A stretch of DNA of 64,000 nt from Acanthopleura granulata. Its lineage: Eukaryota; Mollusca; Polyplacophora; Chitonida; Chitonidae. Below, piece by piece: positions 1 to 11,329 of the stretch. Positions within the stretch are counted from its first letter, which is position 1, and every line of letters starts with the position of its first letter. Position numbers and translations under genes: made by a program. The DNA lies in NCBI GenBank assembly GCA_016165875.1, contig JABBOT010000006.1:1265438-1329437 (forward strand). Direction: 5' to 3'. The notes under the pieces were generated by a model. The model worked only from the letters and a program-made list of their open reading frames with translations. It was not told the origin of the DNA and did no database searches.

Positions 1-739
1 GAAACAGCCACAACCTTCTCTTCTTCGCATAAAGTTTATTTGTAACATTCAATATGAATTCGCTAAAAGCAAAGTATGACCGTTATTTTGCATATGTCGG
101 AGACGCCTAAAAGGAAAAAAAAATTCAATTCTCTTAAGCGATGTATCTTTACTTAAGCACGGTGTCTTTAATCTTGCAATAAATACTCTAGAGAAATTTA
201 AGTCATGTTTACTAGAATGTTGGACAGTTATCTTGCAGAAATCACCACTGATTCTGTGGCAACGTTAAAATTCTGGATTTCGGATAACTCATGAGTGTAC
301 GACACCAACCAGGACAAATGCCCTTTATCTAATACCACTGGCTGATCACAAAGTCATATTTATTGGGCTTCTCAAGTCAACTGTAATTCGTCTACCGTTG
401 CCTTACATGTAGTGTGTATAGTTGCACTATACAGCCACTCCACTACCCATTTATGCAGAGTGTAAAACAAATCCACTCATTTATGTTCAGTGTAATACGA
501 GTTCGTAACGATTTCACGGGCCAGCGACTGGCGGATTAGAAACACATTGCCTTCGTTACTTTCCCGTGCATTCTAAATAGAACTACTCCTACTTCCTTCG
601 TCAGGCCTAACGTCGAGATCTGCGATACAGTTCTAAGATACATACGAGCCATTTTGTTCTGTCGCACTCCTTTCAGGGGGTCAAGAGGTAAGGTCACTCG
701 ATCACATGCAAGTATCATGTGATTTAGAAGCACATAACG

Positions 740-1130
740 ATTGAATATGAGTTCGTTATCACACTACTGGATGCCGCCATGTAGGGACTACGTCGTGTAA
801 ATCACACTCGTTTTCCTTCGATGACGTGATAAAAAGATACCGGATATCATATTGTGTACGGGAAACACTTTCGTGACCCTCTTTTGTCAACACGATTTGT
901 TCCATGCTATTCGTCGATTAAAAGTAGAAACACTATACCATTCAATTTGTTGCATTCGGGAATAAACGAATAGCAGCTCACACGTTACAACTTCAGACGC
1001 AATTCCTGTACACAAGCTACACACACATCGTTTTGCTATACCTGTGTGTTGTAAATGTGTTGCGAAACCCTGGAAGTTAGCTATTTTGAGGAAGTAGTAT
1101 CTATAGCCCCTTAACATCGTAAAAGTCAGT
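740..1130 (+). repeat. Unknown repeat, direct copy A
   Basis: Diverged direct match to 4080-4400. Shared landmarks are the TTGTTGCATT stretch and the CACGATTTGTT / GCGATTTGTT stretch in the same order and spacing. No coding content was recognised. Confidence 0.5.
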
Positions 1131-1539
1131 CAATCAGCTTTCATAATTAAAAGCAATATAGCAAGCGAAGAAACTTGAAGACACCAAAGGTTTCCGAATA
1201 TATCAACCATGTACTATATGGGACGCGGAATTCTCACAAAAACGACAAAAACTACTGTGGTGAACGGGAAACCACCATGTTAAATTGAGCGAAATGTCAC
1301 TTTGGCTTGAAACAGCATGGGTCGTGCATAAACATCACCCGATAACAACGAACGCACCGGTTCAGATGGCGCTTCGAATGAAAGGCGCTATGCTGATTTT
1401 GCCAGAGAAAGTTCCCACAGAAGCTCTTACAGAGATACGCTGTGCACATTTCTGTGGTCCTGGATTTGCTTCATATGTCGAATTCCGTTACTTCATGCGA
1501 CAAATTTCACTGAGTGAATATCCCTTCGCCTTGGCTTTT

Positions 1540-2440
1540 TCCGTTGTCTATATTTTGACAAATGCCGTAGAAAGACAAAACAGTTATTATTTTTGCAGTA
1601 TTTGGCATCACATGGATTTACCTTCATTGACTGATACTTTCCCCATCAGAATAACTCATTGCCCACGGTACGTACAACCGTTTGCTTGAAGCAGGAGATC
1701 TTTATCATAGATCCTCTCATTCTCGAGTCTTCAGTGGAATGAACTCCATGTCTTTTCCCGCAAATCATCAGGGCTGTAAGTGACTTGGCCTATCAACTAA
1801 AAGCTGTAACACCTCAATCGAACTCTTGTCCTCGTCACCTGTCAAGCGCATGTAAAGCTCGCAGAAGCCGCGTTAAATTTGTCGGCAATTTTGGTTAGTG
1901 CCGATATCGAATTTTTGCCGTGGAGTTAGCAAGCGGAAGACGATATACTCTTTCGTGCCGACTTTGATTTACAGGAATTAACTATCATCGATCTTATTCA
2001 CGCAATAACAGAGTGGTTGCGGTCTAGCTCATATTTCAAAGCTTTGGACATGTCCAGAGTCCAATTCCGGCTTTTAAAGTGTCAAATTGTGATTTGGCTG
2101 TTTTGGAAAATCAGTGCAGATTTTTTTCTCCCCCTCTCTCTAGATCTCCTTCTGATACAGTCTTTCTTTTGATCCTTGAGACATCGACACTAACATCTTG
2201 CCTGATTTTTTGACCTTTCTCGCTGTTATTCGTTTTTGTTTTTCATTTGCACTTACTACAGGAAAGCAGTCTCACCAACAAGAAAAAAAGCGACACCTAT
2301 GTTTTGGATTTCATCTCAAACACTTTGAATGAACTGAGAAATTGGACTAAGATGAGCTCAGTTTGCTTGAAAAGTTTTGGATCAGTATGTACAAATGATG
2401 CCGCCTGATGACGACCAGCAATAAGATGACTTAACCGTAA
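1540..2440 (-). repeat. Unknown dispersed repeat, inverted partial copy
   Basis: Reverse complement of parts of 5240-6150 and 9420-10300. For example, the sequence around 2040-2110 reappears inverted near 5580-5640 and 9780-9840. The inverted pair could form a long hairpin if transcribed or extruded. Confidence 0.55.
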
Positions 2441-3379
2441 TTGGCTTCAAGACCCGTAGTCGTTATTTACTTGGTCATCTATCACTGTTTTGGTTGCTTT
2501 AGACACGAGTTATTCAGTTTACGGTGAAAAACAGTCACTTACATGCATTGTGTATATCCTTTGGTCTCGACAAAACAGGCACAGAAATGGCTTAATTTAA
2601 ATAACATTGTAAATTTAATATATAGCTTGTAGGTTGTGTGCATGTTTGCTGGTAATCAGCATTGCTTTTCCTTTTAGGGTTGAGTTGAAGTATATTACTT
2701 TATTTCTTTAGGGTTTAGCATTGTTCCAAACGGTAATATGAGGAATATTAAACCATCATCTTTTAAAGACAAGGTGTGTGTTGCGAAATATGGTCAACAT
2801 ACAAACATTGTTTCAAAAGTGTAACCGAAATGGGGTTTTCATGGTGTGCAAGATCAAAAAATCTGTTTTTAGTGTCCAGTTTGCAAATGGTTACACGTAA
2901 CCGGTAAAATACGGTCTCTTGTCAACTTACCTCGTTTGGGGTTTTATTTAATCTGCTCCTGTATGTAAATGCTTGAAGACAAGCAACTTTTAAGTCCCTA
3001 GCCACATGGCTTAAGCAAGGTAAAGTAAATGACGCAAAAATGTAAATTGCAGACATCAGATGCCACTGGTCTAGAATTACTCTAAATACTGCGTGGTCAT
3101 CGCATTTAATACACAATTACATGAAAACAACGCAAGGCAGATCATGACACTGCACAATGTTACCCATTCTAAAACTCTACCGCACTGCGTGATATCTATT
3201 CCGTAACGAGTGGAAAAGCACAGCAGCAGTCCGCCTTGAAGAACAGGTTAAATTTAATGAACGTGACTTTAATGGCAATCAAACAACAAAATATTAATGA
3301 CTGTGTGGTTTAAACCCACATGCCATGTGTTCGTTGTCGTGGCATCATGCGAGGTGCTTCGTTACACACATCTAGGTTT

Positions 3380-3790
3380 TGAATCATGCCTCCACATAAC
3401 TCAATACTGATGACGTCTACAACAGTACTATTCTGTTGTGTCAGAAATAATAATGTTGATGAGGCTACCTATTCGCCCTGTCATGCTACAACTACATTGG
3501 AAATAAGTCAACATTCCACATCGATGAACAAGTTAGGTTCATGTGGTATGTGCCGAAATTCAAGCCCACATGGTCATGATTCTTCTTCTTTACAATAAAA
3601 TACTACATGAAATTACTCGGCCAAAACCCACTCCTCGCTTCGCTACAAACGGGAAGTGCTTGAACTAGCAGGAACAGAAAATACCACTGAACATGAAAAT
3701 AAAAACTGCACAGGAAAGCATTAATCCTGTTTTACAACTCAATTTCAGTCAACAAGTAAAACACAAAAACGTAACTGTTTAGGTGGTTCA
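3380..3790 (+). repeat. Left arm of a large inverted repeat
   Basis: This stretch is the reverse complement, with divergence, of about 7740-8190. Landmarks on this arm are GGTGGTTCAATTACG near 3782 and GCCTCCACATA near 3388. A third, partial copy lies at about 8480-8660. The small open frame at 3386-3598 lies wholly inside the repeat and is not supported as a gene. Confidence 0.6.
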
Positions 3791-4079
3791 ATTACGTTGA
3801 GTGCTTCATTTTGGGGGGGGGGGGGTGGGCGGGCGAGCGCATATCAGTAGTCATTGAAGCAGAATAACAAAAAGTCAGAAAAACAAACCGTTATTCCCAC
3901 TCTGGTTAATCCCCAATGGTTCTTGACAAGTCACGTGTGTCCTCCACTTAAACATTGCTGACATTTAACAAATCGCACTGGCAGATCGGGGCTGCCAACA
4001 GCGAAATCAATTTCGGGGATAATTCGTTTTCAGCTGTGTCAATATTATAACAGTAAAGGCTTGGTTCACTTCTAACAAA

Positions 4080-4400
4080 GGCCGAATATATCAGAAGTCA
4101 TGGATCCCCGCATTGTACGGCTAACTATATGAGGGATCCACAATAAAAAATATCGCGTATCAAACTGTGTACTGGTAACACATCCCTGAGCCTCCGTCAC
4201 TGCGATTTGTTCAAAGGGATTTGTATCATGCTATTTGTGGACTAAATATGGGACGTACATTAACCTAATCAGTTTGTTGCATTTCGGGTAGACACGAATG
4301 GCAACTCACATGTTAAACCTCAAGACACAATTTCGACATTTTCGTCGAAGCAATTTCACGACACTGGCTTGGGTGTCTGCACATATGACATACACGTAAC
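4080..4400 (+). repeat. Unknown repeat, direct copy B
   Basis: Direct counterpart of 740-1130 with the same order of landmarks; see that entry. Confidence 0.5.
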
Positions 4401-4599
4401 TTGTTCATTGGTGTGGAATGTTGATCTATTTTGACAGCACGAAAAGGAAGCCACACCAGCATTATTATTTCTTACCCTACAAAACAGTACGGTTCCAGAG
4501 GTCTTTGCTCTTGTCTTATGTGTCTGCATGTTTCAAGCTCACCTCATTTTCATCCTATCTTTTCGATATGTTTCAAAACAACGTGATTCTGGTAGTGAG

Positions 4600-6440
4600 C
4601 TAGGCCATGCGGTTTTCAGCCATACCATCACTAGAATGGACTTGTCTATTATCTTATTGTTTTTTTTTTATTGTTTTGTGTTTTTTTTTATTGTTTATGA
4701 AGGCGTATACTGTTTTGTATCATTAACTCGCACTCTGAGCCAGACTGCTGGTATGTTTACTGCGCGGAAAAGCACGGGTTCCTTGCAGGAGTGTAGAGTG
4801 CAAGAATGGGCAATAAAGCGCAATATTGTCCTCTGCTTGGGCTTTTTTCATGTGATTGCTTTTTAAAATCATGACTACAGACTATTTAGAGTAATTTTAG
4901 ACTATTGGTGTCTAATAATTACAGCTTATATCACTGCATCATTTACCTAATTCTACCTAAGCCATTGCGTTATGGACGTCCAAACCGATACTGTTTGAGC
5001 ATTTTCATGGACATGAGAACAAAACCGCAACGACTGTAAACTAACAAAAGACCGCATTTAAGAGGTAATGTGTATGTATCACACTGTCGTCGCTGCCCTA
5101 GTATTAATCTCCATGCCATAGTCTTTTACACTGGAATTTTCTCTCATGAACGACTTACACGTGTCCAAAGCAGATAAAGCACCGCGGCGGGGGGAGGGGG
5201 CAAGTAAACAACGACAATGAAGCAGTTGCTGATAAGTCCTCTTATCTTCCTCGAACAGAATGTGTGGTTGCTTGTCGTCATCAGGCCGTTTCATTGCTAC
5301 AAATTGATCAAAACCTTTTCAGGCAAACTGGGATCACCTTGGTCCACTTTCTCAGTCCATTTAAAGTGTTTGTGATGAGGTCCAAAAGATAGGTATCGCT
5401 TTTACAGCTTTCTTCTTCACAAGACTGCTTTCCCGCCGTAAGGGCAAATGAAAGTAAAAACGACTAGCAGAGAGAAAGGTTGAAGAGTCATGCAAGGTTG
5501 TTAGTGCCGATGTCTCAAAGACTGTACAAGGAGATCTAGACAGAAGGGGAGAGAAAAAAATCGGCACTGAATCCCGAAAAGGCCAAATCACAATCTGACA
5601 CTTTAAAAGCCGGAATTGGACTCTGGGCATATCCAAAGCTTTGAAATACGAGTTAGACCACAATCACTCTGCAAGCGCGTGAATAAGATAATGTTTAATC
5701 CCTGTAAATCACAGCAGACAGGGAAGAGTTTATTGTCGTCGGCCCGCTAAGTCGGGGGAAAAATTCGATATCATCAGGAACCAAATTTGCCGAGAAATCT
5801 AACGCGGTTACTGCGAGCTTTGCAGGCGTTTGACAAGTGACGAGGAGGGGAGTTCGATCGAGGTGTAACAGCTTTTAGTGTGTAGGCAAAGTCACTTACA
5901 GCCATGGTGATTGTACGTGAAAAAAGGAAAGTTCACTCTACTGAAGATTCTTAAATGAGAGGATCTATGATACAGATCTCCTGCTTCAAGCAAAAGGCTG
6001 TATCGACCGCGTACATTGCCTGAAGCGAACTCAAGCTTTGAGATTTTCTTTCTAACTCTAACTCAGTGAGCAACCTCTCAGGCAGTCTAAATGAGGAAAG
6101 TGTCAGTCTCTGAGGTTATATCCACGTGAAAATACTGCAAAAATAATTACTGTTATTTCTTTCTATGACAACGGCTTAACTTCTATAGTCCGTTTCTTTT
6201 AATCTGTCGCGTATGTTCAGTTATCAGCTAAATTGCCTGTACTTGTAACTCAAACTTAACACCACAATCTCTATACATCGATATATCAGATCTGCATACT
6301 ATTGCAGATAGTTTAATAATGCAGTTAGAATGGCTGTTATAATTCTTAATGTTACCCTCCATAAGCTTGCTTCCGAGATGAAGATTTTATTGCGTCACGT
6401 AACGTCATAATTTTACAAATGTCTAGTGGTATGCAAGCCA
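4600..6440 (+). repeat. Unknown dispersed repeat, copy 1
   Basis: This block matches 8860-10550 in the same orientation over most of its length with many substitutions and small indels. Shared landmarks include GTGTCTAATAATTACAGC, the motif GTCACGTAACGTCATAATT near the right end, and the stretch around 5540-5680. Part of it also matches 1540-2440 in inverted orientation. No coding capacity was recognised. It may be a non-autonomous DNA transposon or part of one, but termini and target duplications were not established. Confidence 0.6.
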
Positions 6441-6464
6441 CATGAGCGCCGTCGATGCACAAAT

Positions 6465-6500
6465 TCTTTGTCCAGTGCTGGGATTGAACCCGTGCTTTCT
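6465..6500 (-). other. tRNA-like B-box motif
   Basis: The minus strand reads CGGGTTCAATCCC, a good RNA polymerase III B box, but no cloverleaf or A box at the right distance could be drawn. It is most likely a fragment of a tRNA-derived SINE and not a tRNA gene. Confidence 0.3.
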
Positions 6501-7184
6501 ATGTTGTACCAATTAAAGGGCAAGCAACGATAGACTCCCTTCTGCCTGAATTTATAGGCCAGGAGGTTTGTCGTGTGTCGTGTGTCGTGGGGCTGATGTT
6601 TTTACACTCTAGAGTAGGTAGTGGGGGGAGGGGGAGGGGGGAGGGTCATCATTCGTTCGCCTACACTGCAAGAAAAAATGGTGTAGTTTAACAATAAAAA
6701 TGATGTTTTTTGCGCTATGTTCGCACGCTCCTGTAGAGAAAAAGTTAACTGTATATTTAACACATATCTACCTCTTTAGTAACACTTCCATTACGTGAAA
6801 AAATACACTTGTTATTGAACTTACTGGAAGTAGGCCTGCATTTGTAAATTTACAGATGTGATGAATATTTCCTCAATATCGTACAATCCTACAGGAATAC
6901 AGTGTAAAATAACACCGAAAATTGCAGCATTATTTGTACACATGGATTCACTGTTGCTGTTTACATCGTTTTGTGCTGTAAAGTTACATTTTTTTTGTAG
7001 TGTAGAGAACATTCATCAAGTCTACTAGTCATAATTAAAAACTGATTTCTGTTCTGTGCAGGAATCCGTCCTAAGTTTTACTTCACATCCTCCCTTAGTT
7101 CTTTGGTGGTTTGTGTACAACGTTGTTTTGAAAATGTGTCCTGGAATCGTTTTTTAATCGCGGGATTACACTGAACATGCCAGT

Positions 7185-7340
7185 CCATATCGAATGAAAG
7201 GCGCTATGCTGATTTCGCCAGAGAAATTTTACAAGTCATCTGCCACAGAGATACGCTGTGCAGATTTCTTGGGCGCTAAATTTGCTGTATGTGTTGAATT
7301 CTGGTACTGGATGTGAGAAATTTCACTGAATTAATCTCCC
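7185..7340 (+). repeat. Short direct duplicate of 1360-1520
   Basis: Starts with GAATGAAAGGCGCTATGCTG at both places and stays aligned for about 150 bases, including ACAGAGATACGCTGTGCA. The open frame at 1285-1689 lies over the first copy and is probably chance. Confidence 0.55.
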
Positions 7341-7739
7341 CATCCCCACTCCCTTCGTCCTAACGCAACTTGTACATAATAAATAGACTTGATAATTTGG
7401 ATGAATTCCATTTATTCTGCATCCACCATACATTTCGACATGAACAGACCTTCTGTCGGATACGACGAACGCTTACATCTGAAATATCTGGCCTTTGTTA
7501 ACCCTTATACAAACCATTACTCTTATAATACCGACATAGCAGAAAACGGATTATTCAGGAAATGAATTTGCTATTGTCAGCTTCGATCTGCCTCTGCAAG
7601 AATACATTTGTGAAATGTCAGCAGGACACGCGTAGTTGATGACACCGCGTGAGTTGTGAAGAAACTTAGGTATTATTCAGAATGGGAATAATGGTTTTAT
7701 AGTTTGACATCTTGCTATTCCACTTCAGTCACTATTGAT

Positions 7740-8190
7740 TTGCTCTGAAAAATGAAGCACTCAGCGTAATTGAACCACCTAAACACTTATGTTTTTCTGT
7801 TGACAAATTGACTTGTAGAAAGGAATTAAAGTAATCCATTCCTGTGCAGTTTTTATTTTTTATATTCAGTGGTATTTTCTATGTCTGCTAGCTTTGGAAG
7901 TTAACCTTTGTAGCGAAGCGATGAGAGAGCTTTGGCAGAGGAGTTTCTCGTAGTACTTTATTGTAAAACAGAAATACCATGACCACATGGGCTTCAATTC
8001 CTGTATCAATGACATGAATGCCACTTGTTAATTGATGAGGAATGATGAATTATTTTGAATGTGGTTGTAACATGACAGGGCGAATAGGTAGCCGCATCAC
8101 CATTGGTATTTCTGACTCAACATAAGATACATGTAGTGGGGGTCCAAAGATCTTTAATTTTGGTATGTGTGGAGGCATGAGTGAAGCTCA
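7740..8190 (-). repeat. Right arm of a large inverted repeat
   Basis: Inverted counterpart of 3380-3790; the arms are separated by about 4 kb that itself contains other repeats. The region 7910-8110 is echoed directly at 8480-8660, including the phrase GTAGCGAAG. Confidence 0.6.
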
Positions 8191-8859
8191 CGTTGTTTTC
8201 AGCCCAATTTTAGGTATTTTTTCAAAGCTCACGTACTTGACTATGGCGTGCGGGGTTTTTTTTACATTGTTTTAAAGGTTAAGTTCATGAAAGCGTGTAC
8301 GGTATTTTATTTTTAACTCGCTTTCTGAATCAGATTGTTGGCCTGTTTACTGTGTGGAAAAGTACGTATTCATGGCAGTACTGTAGAGTTCAAGATTGGG
8401 CAGTAATGTCGTGCTCCGCCTTGGGTTGCCTTCATGAGGTCGCTTTTTAATGTTTTTTATGCCTGTAAACTTAGACAGTTCACGTTTGTAGCGAAGTGCG
8501 TTTTGTCGAAGTAATTCCACCAAGTACTTTATTGTTAGACGGAAATATCCTGACCATGTGCGCTTGAATTCCTTCGCCTGTGACCTACACGTAACTTGTT
8601 TATTGATGTTTAATAATGAATTATTTTGAGTGTAGTTGCAGCATGATAAGGCGTAAAGGTTGCCGCATCAGCATTAATATGTCTTAGCCAGCAGAATACA
8701 GTACGGTTATGTTTCCCCCAGACTCCGTTTTTCTCTCATCATAATGCTAGGCGCCGCCGCATAAGTGAAATAATCTTGACTACAGCGATATACACCAATT
8801 AAATAAATAACAACGCAATGGAACTCTATGGCATAGTTTTATAAACCATACCGTTTGTA

Positions 8860-10550
8860 GGATTGAATTTTTTTTCATTGTTTTGAAGGTTACGTTCATG
8901 AAGGCGTGTAGTATTTTTTATGATGAACTCGCACTCTGTGCCAGACTACTGGCCTCTTTACTGTGGAGTTCAAGAATGGCCAGTAATGTGCAGTATTGTG
9001 CATTGCCTAGGGTTGTTTTCATATGATTGCTTATTAATGTGCATGACGTGTGCAGAAATGTGATGTCTATATGGCATTTAGACTAATTTTAGACCAGTGA
9101 CGTCTAATAATTACGGCTAACATTACTGCATCAACTACCTAATTCCATCTTGGTCATGGCGCTAAGGGCGTAAATGCTGTCTGAGCATTTACATGTACAA
9201 AATCACAACCAAGGTAAACTGATAAAAGACCGAATTTCAGCGGTTACGTGTGACCATTTGGCAAGTATCACACTATCGTGGCAGATCAAGTACTACTCGC
9301 TTTGCTGTAGTCTTTTTATACTGAAATTGTTTTCCTCTTAAACGAATTATTCATGTCTTAAGCAGAAAAAACACTGATAGCGAGGGGACCAGGTAAATAA
9401 CAACTATGGGTCGTGACGCCAATTGCCGTTTAAATCCTCTTATCTTCCACGAACAGAATGTGTGGTTGTTGGTCGTCATGAGAACACTTCATTGGTACAA
9501 CTTGATCAAAAACCTTTCAAGCAAACTGAGCTCATCTTCGGCCAATTTCTCAGTCCATTCACAGCGTTTCAAATGAGACCCAAAAGATGTCGCGTTTAGA
9601 GCTTTCCTCTTGGTGAGATTGCTTTCCTGCAATAAGTGCGAATGAAAACAAAAACGAACACCAGAGAGAAAGGTCACACAAGGTGCTTGTGTCGATGTCT
9701 GAAGACTGTAAAGAAAGGCTGTACGAGACGGAGACAGATGGAGAGAAATATCTGCACTGATTTCCCGAAACGGCCAAATCACAATTCGACACTTTAAAAG
9801 CCAGAATCGGACTCTGGACATGTCCAAAGCTTTGAAATATGAGTTATAATCACTCTGCCAGTGCGTGAATAAGATCAATGACAGTTAATCCCTGTCAATC
9901 AAAGTCGGCACGAAAGAGTATATCGTCTTCCTCTGGCTAACACGGCGGCAAAAATTCGATATCGGTACTAAACAAAATTGCCCACAAATTTAACGCGGCT
10001 TCTGAGAACTTTACAAGCACTTGACAAGTGACGAGGGCAGGAGTTCGATCGAGGTGTAACAGCATTTAGTGGATAGGCAAAGTCACTTACAGCCCTGATA
10101 ATTTGAGGGAAAAGAAGTGGAGTTCATTCTACTGGAGACTCTTAAATTAGAGGATCTATGATAAAGATCTCCTTCAAACAAGAAGCTCTATCGACTGCAG
10201 GCAAGCTCTGAGACATTGTTATAGGGAAAGTGTCAGTCTCTGGAACTAAATTCATGGGATGCCAAACACTGTAAAAATAATTACTGTTATTTCTTTCTAT
10301 GGCATGAGCTGAAATCTACATAGCCCGTTCCTGTTAATCCGTCGCTTATTCAGCCATCAGCAAAATCACTCATGCTTGTTACTGAAAAGTAACAGCACAA
10401 TCTCTACACATCAATATATGGGGTGTCCATTCTATTGCAAATAAGAGGCAGTTAGAATACTTGTTATAATTCATAACATAATATTTGTTGCGTCACGTAA
10501 CGTCATAATTATTCCAACATCTTGTGGCATGCTAACCACGTGAGCGTCAT
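8860..10550 (+). repeat. Unknown dispersed repeat, copy 2
   Basis: Direct, diverged copy of the block at 4600-6440, ending with the same GTCACGTAACGTCATAATT motif near 10493. A further partial copy of its left part lies at about 8230-8470. The spacing between copies is about 4.2 kb, so the locus looks like a segmental or nested duplication. Confidence 0.6.
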
Positions 10551-10957
10551 CGACCAGTTATTTTCTGTAAAACCTTCAAAACAATGAGAGCGCAGGCGAA
10601 TCCACATATTCCTTGACGAATGTTTCGACGCCTAGACCCTCTAGCCAGAAACCTGATTAATTCCGCGTAAGAGAGACTTTCATGGGTGCAGTGTTTAAAG
10701 AAAAGGCAACAAAAAATTCAGCCAAAGATGTTTTAGAAGAGGGACCCATACAGCCCTTATTGGGCTTAGACATTTTTTATAACGAGCTCGGTAACTGGAA
10801 TTCTTACGAGGCCATAGTATACGCCACATTGGAGAAACAAGAAACACGATGTCGTGTCACCCAACGCTCTTCAGCATTAGAAGCGAGACAATTCTGGCGC
10901 TGTGGTCTCTGTGGCTGACGGGGATAGCGCGCCACATAACGTCTCTCAACAATGCTG

Positions 10958-11062
10958 CCGCTGTGAGTTCGAGTCGAGCTCATGCACTCTTCCTGTCCGA
11001 CCGCACGTGGGAATGCTTGCTAGCAACTTGGTCTTGAAGTTTCCCCCGGGCTCGGGCCGATT
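10958..11062 (+). repeat. SINE copy, 5' part, diverged
   Basis: Contains a degenerate tRNA-like head (GTGAGTTCGAGTCGAGCTCA) followed by the family body CGCACGTGGGAATGC and CCCCCGGGCTCGGGC. The 3' tail is absent. Same family as the copy at 23040-23215. Confidence 0.6.
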
Positions 11063-11329
11063 TTCTGCTCCAATTTTGCTCACCTTTGAACTGCGATATC
11101 TCAGTTATCCCACATCACAGAAGTGAAAAGTGGCGTTTTTGAACATAAATGGGATTGTTTATCGATACATACATACGCTCGGTCTAGTGTTATCTTTTCT
11201 TTTTAAAAACCGTCAGCTAATCTACAAAATAACAATATAAATGAAAAATATATGTAAAAAAGTTCATGCATGTTTGAGAAATGTGTAAAACTCTAGAACA
11301 ACGAAGCCTATATTTCTCCTTTTGTGCAG

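Larger units (their letters stand above)
1..10680. other. Gene-free, repeat-built region
   Basis: No open frame here looks like protein and no exon series could be joined. Frames of 60-130 codons occur but have no recognisable domains and lie inside repeat copies. Much of the stretch is built from diverged copies of a few repeats, listed separately, in direct and inverted orientation and nested in each other. It also holds a G-run near 3813-3826 and G-rich sequence near 6620-6650. The missing first exons of the receptor gene starting at 11330 could lie here or to the left of the window, but none was recognised. Confidence 0.7.

Noticed and set aside
1285..1689. 134-codon frame on +
   Set aside because: Lies within repeat copies duplicated elsewhere in the first 11 kb; no domain, no splice context.
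3386..3598. 70-codon frame on +
   Set aside because: Falls inside an arm of the inverted repeat; the other copy is not open.
10682..10918. Possible first exon of the receptor gene
   Set aside because: The translation has no similarity to the extracellular start of cys-loop receptors and no suitable donor with phase 0.
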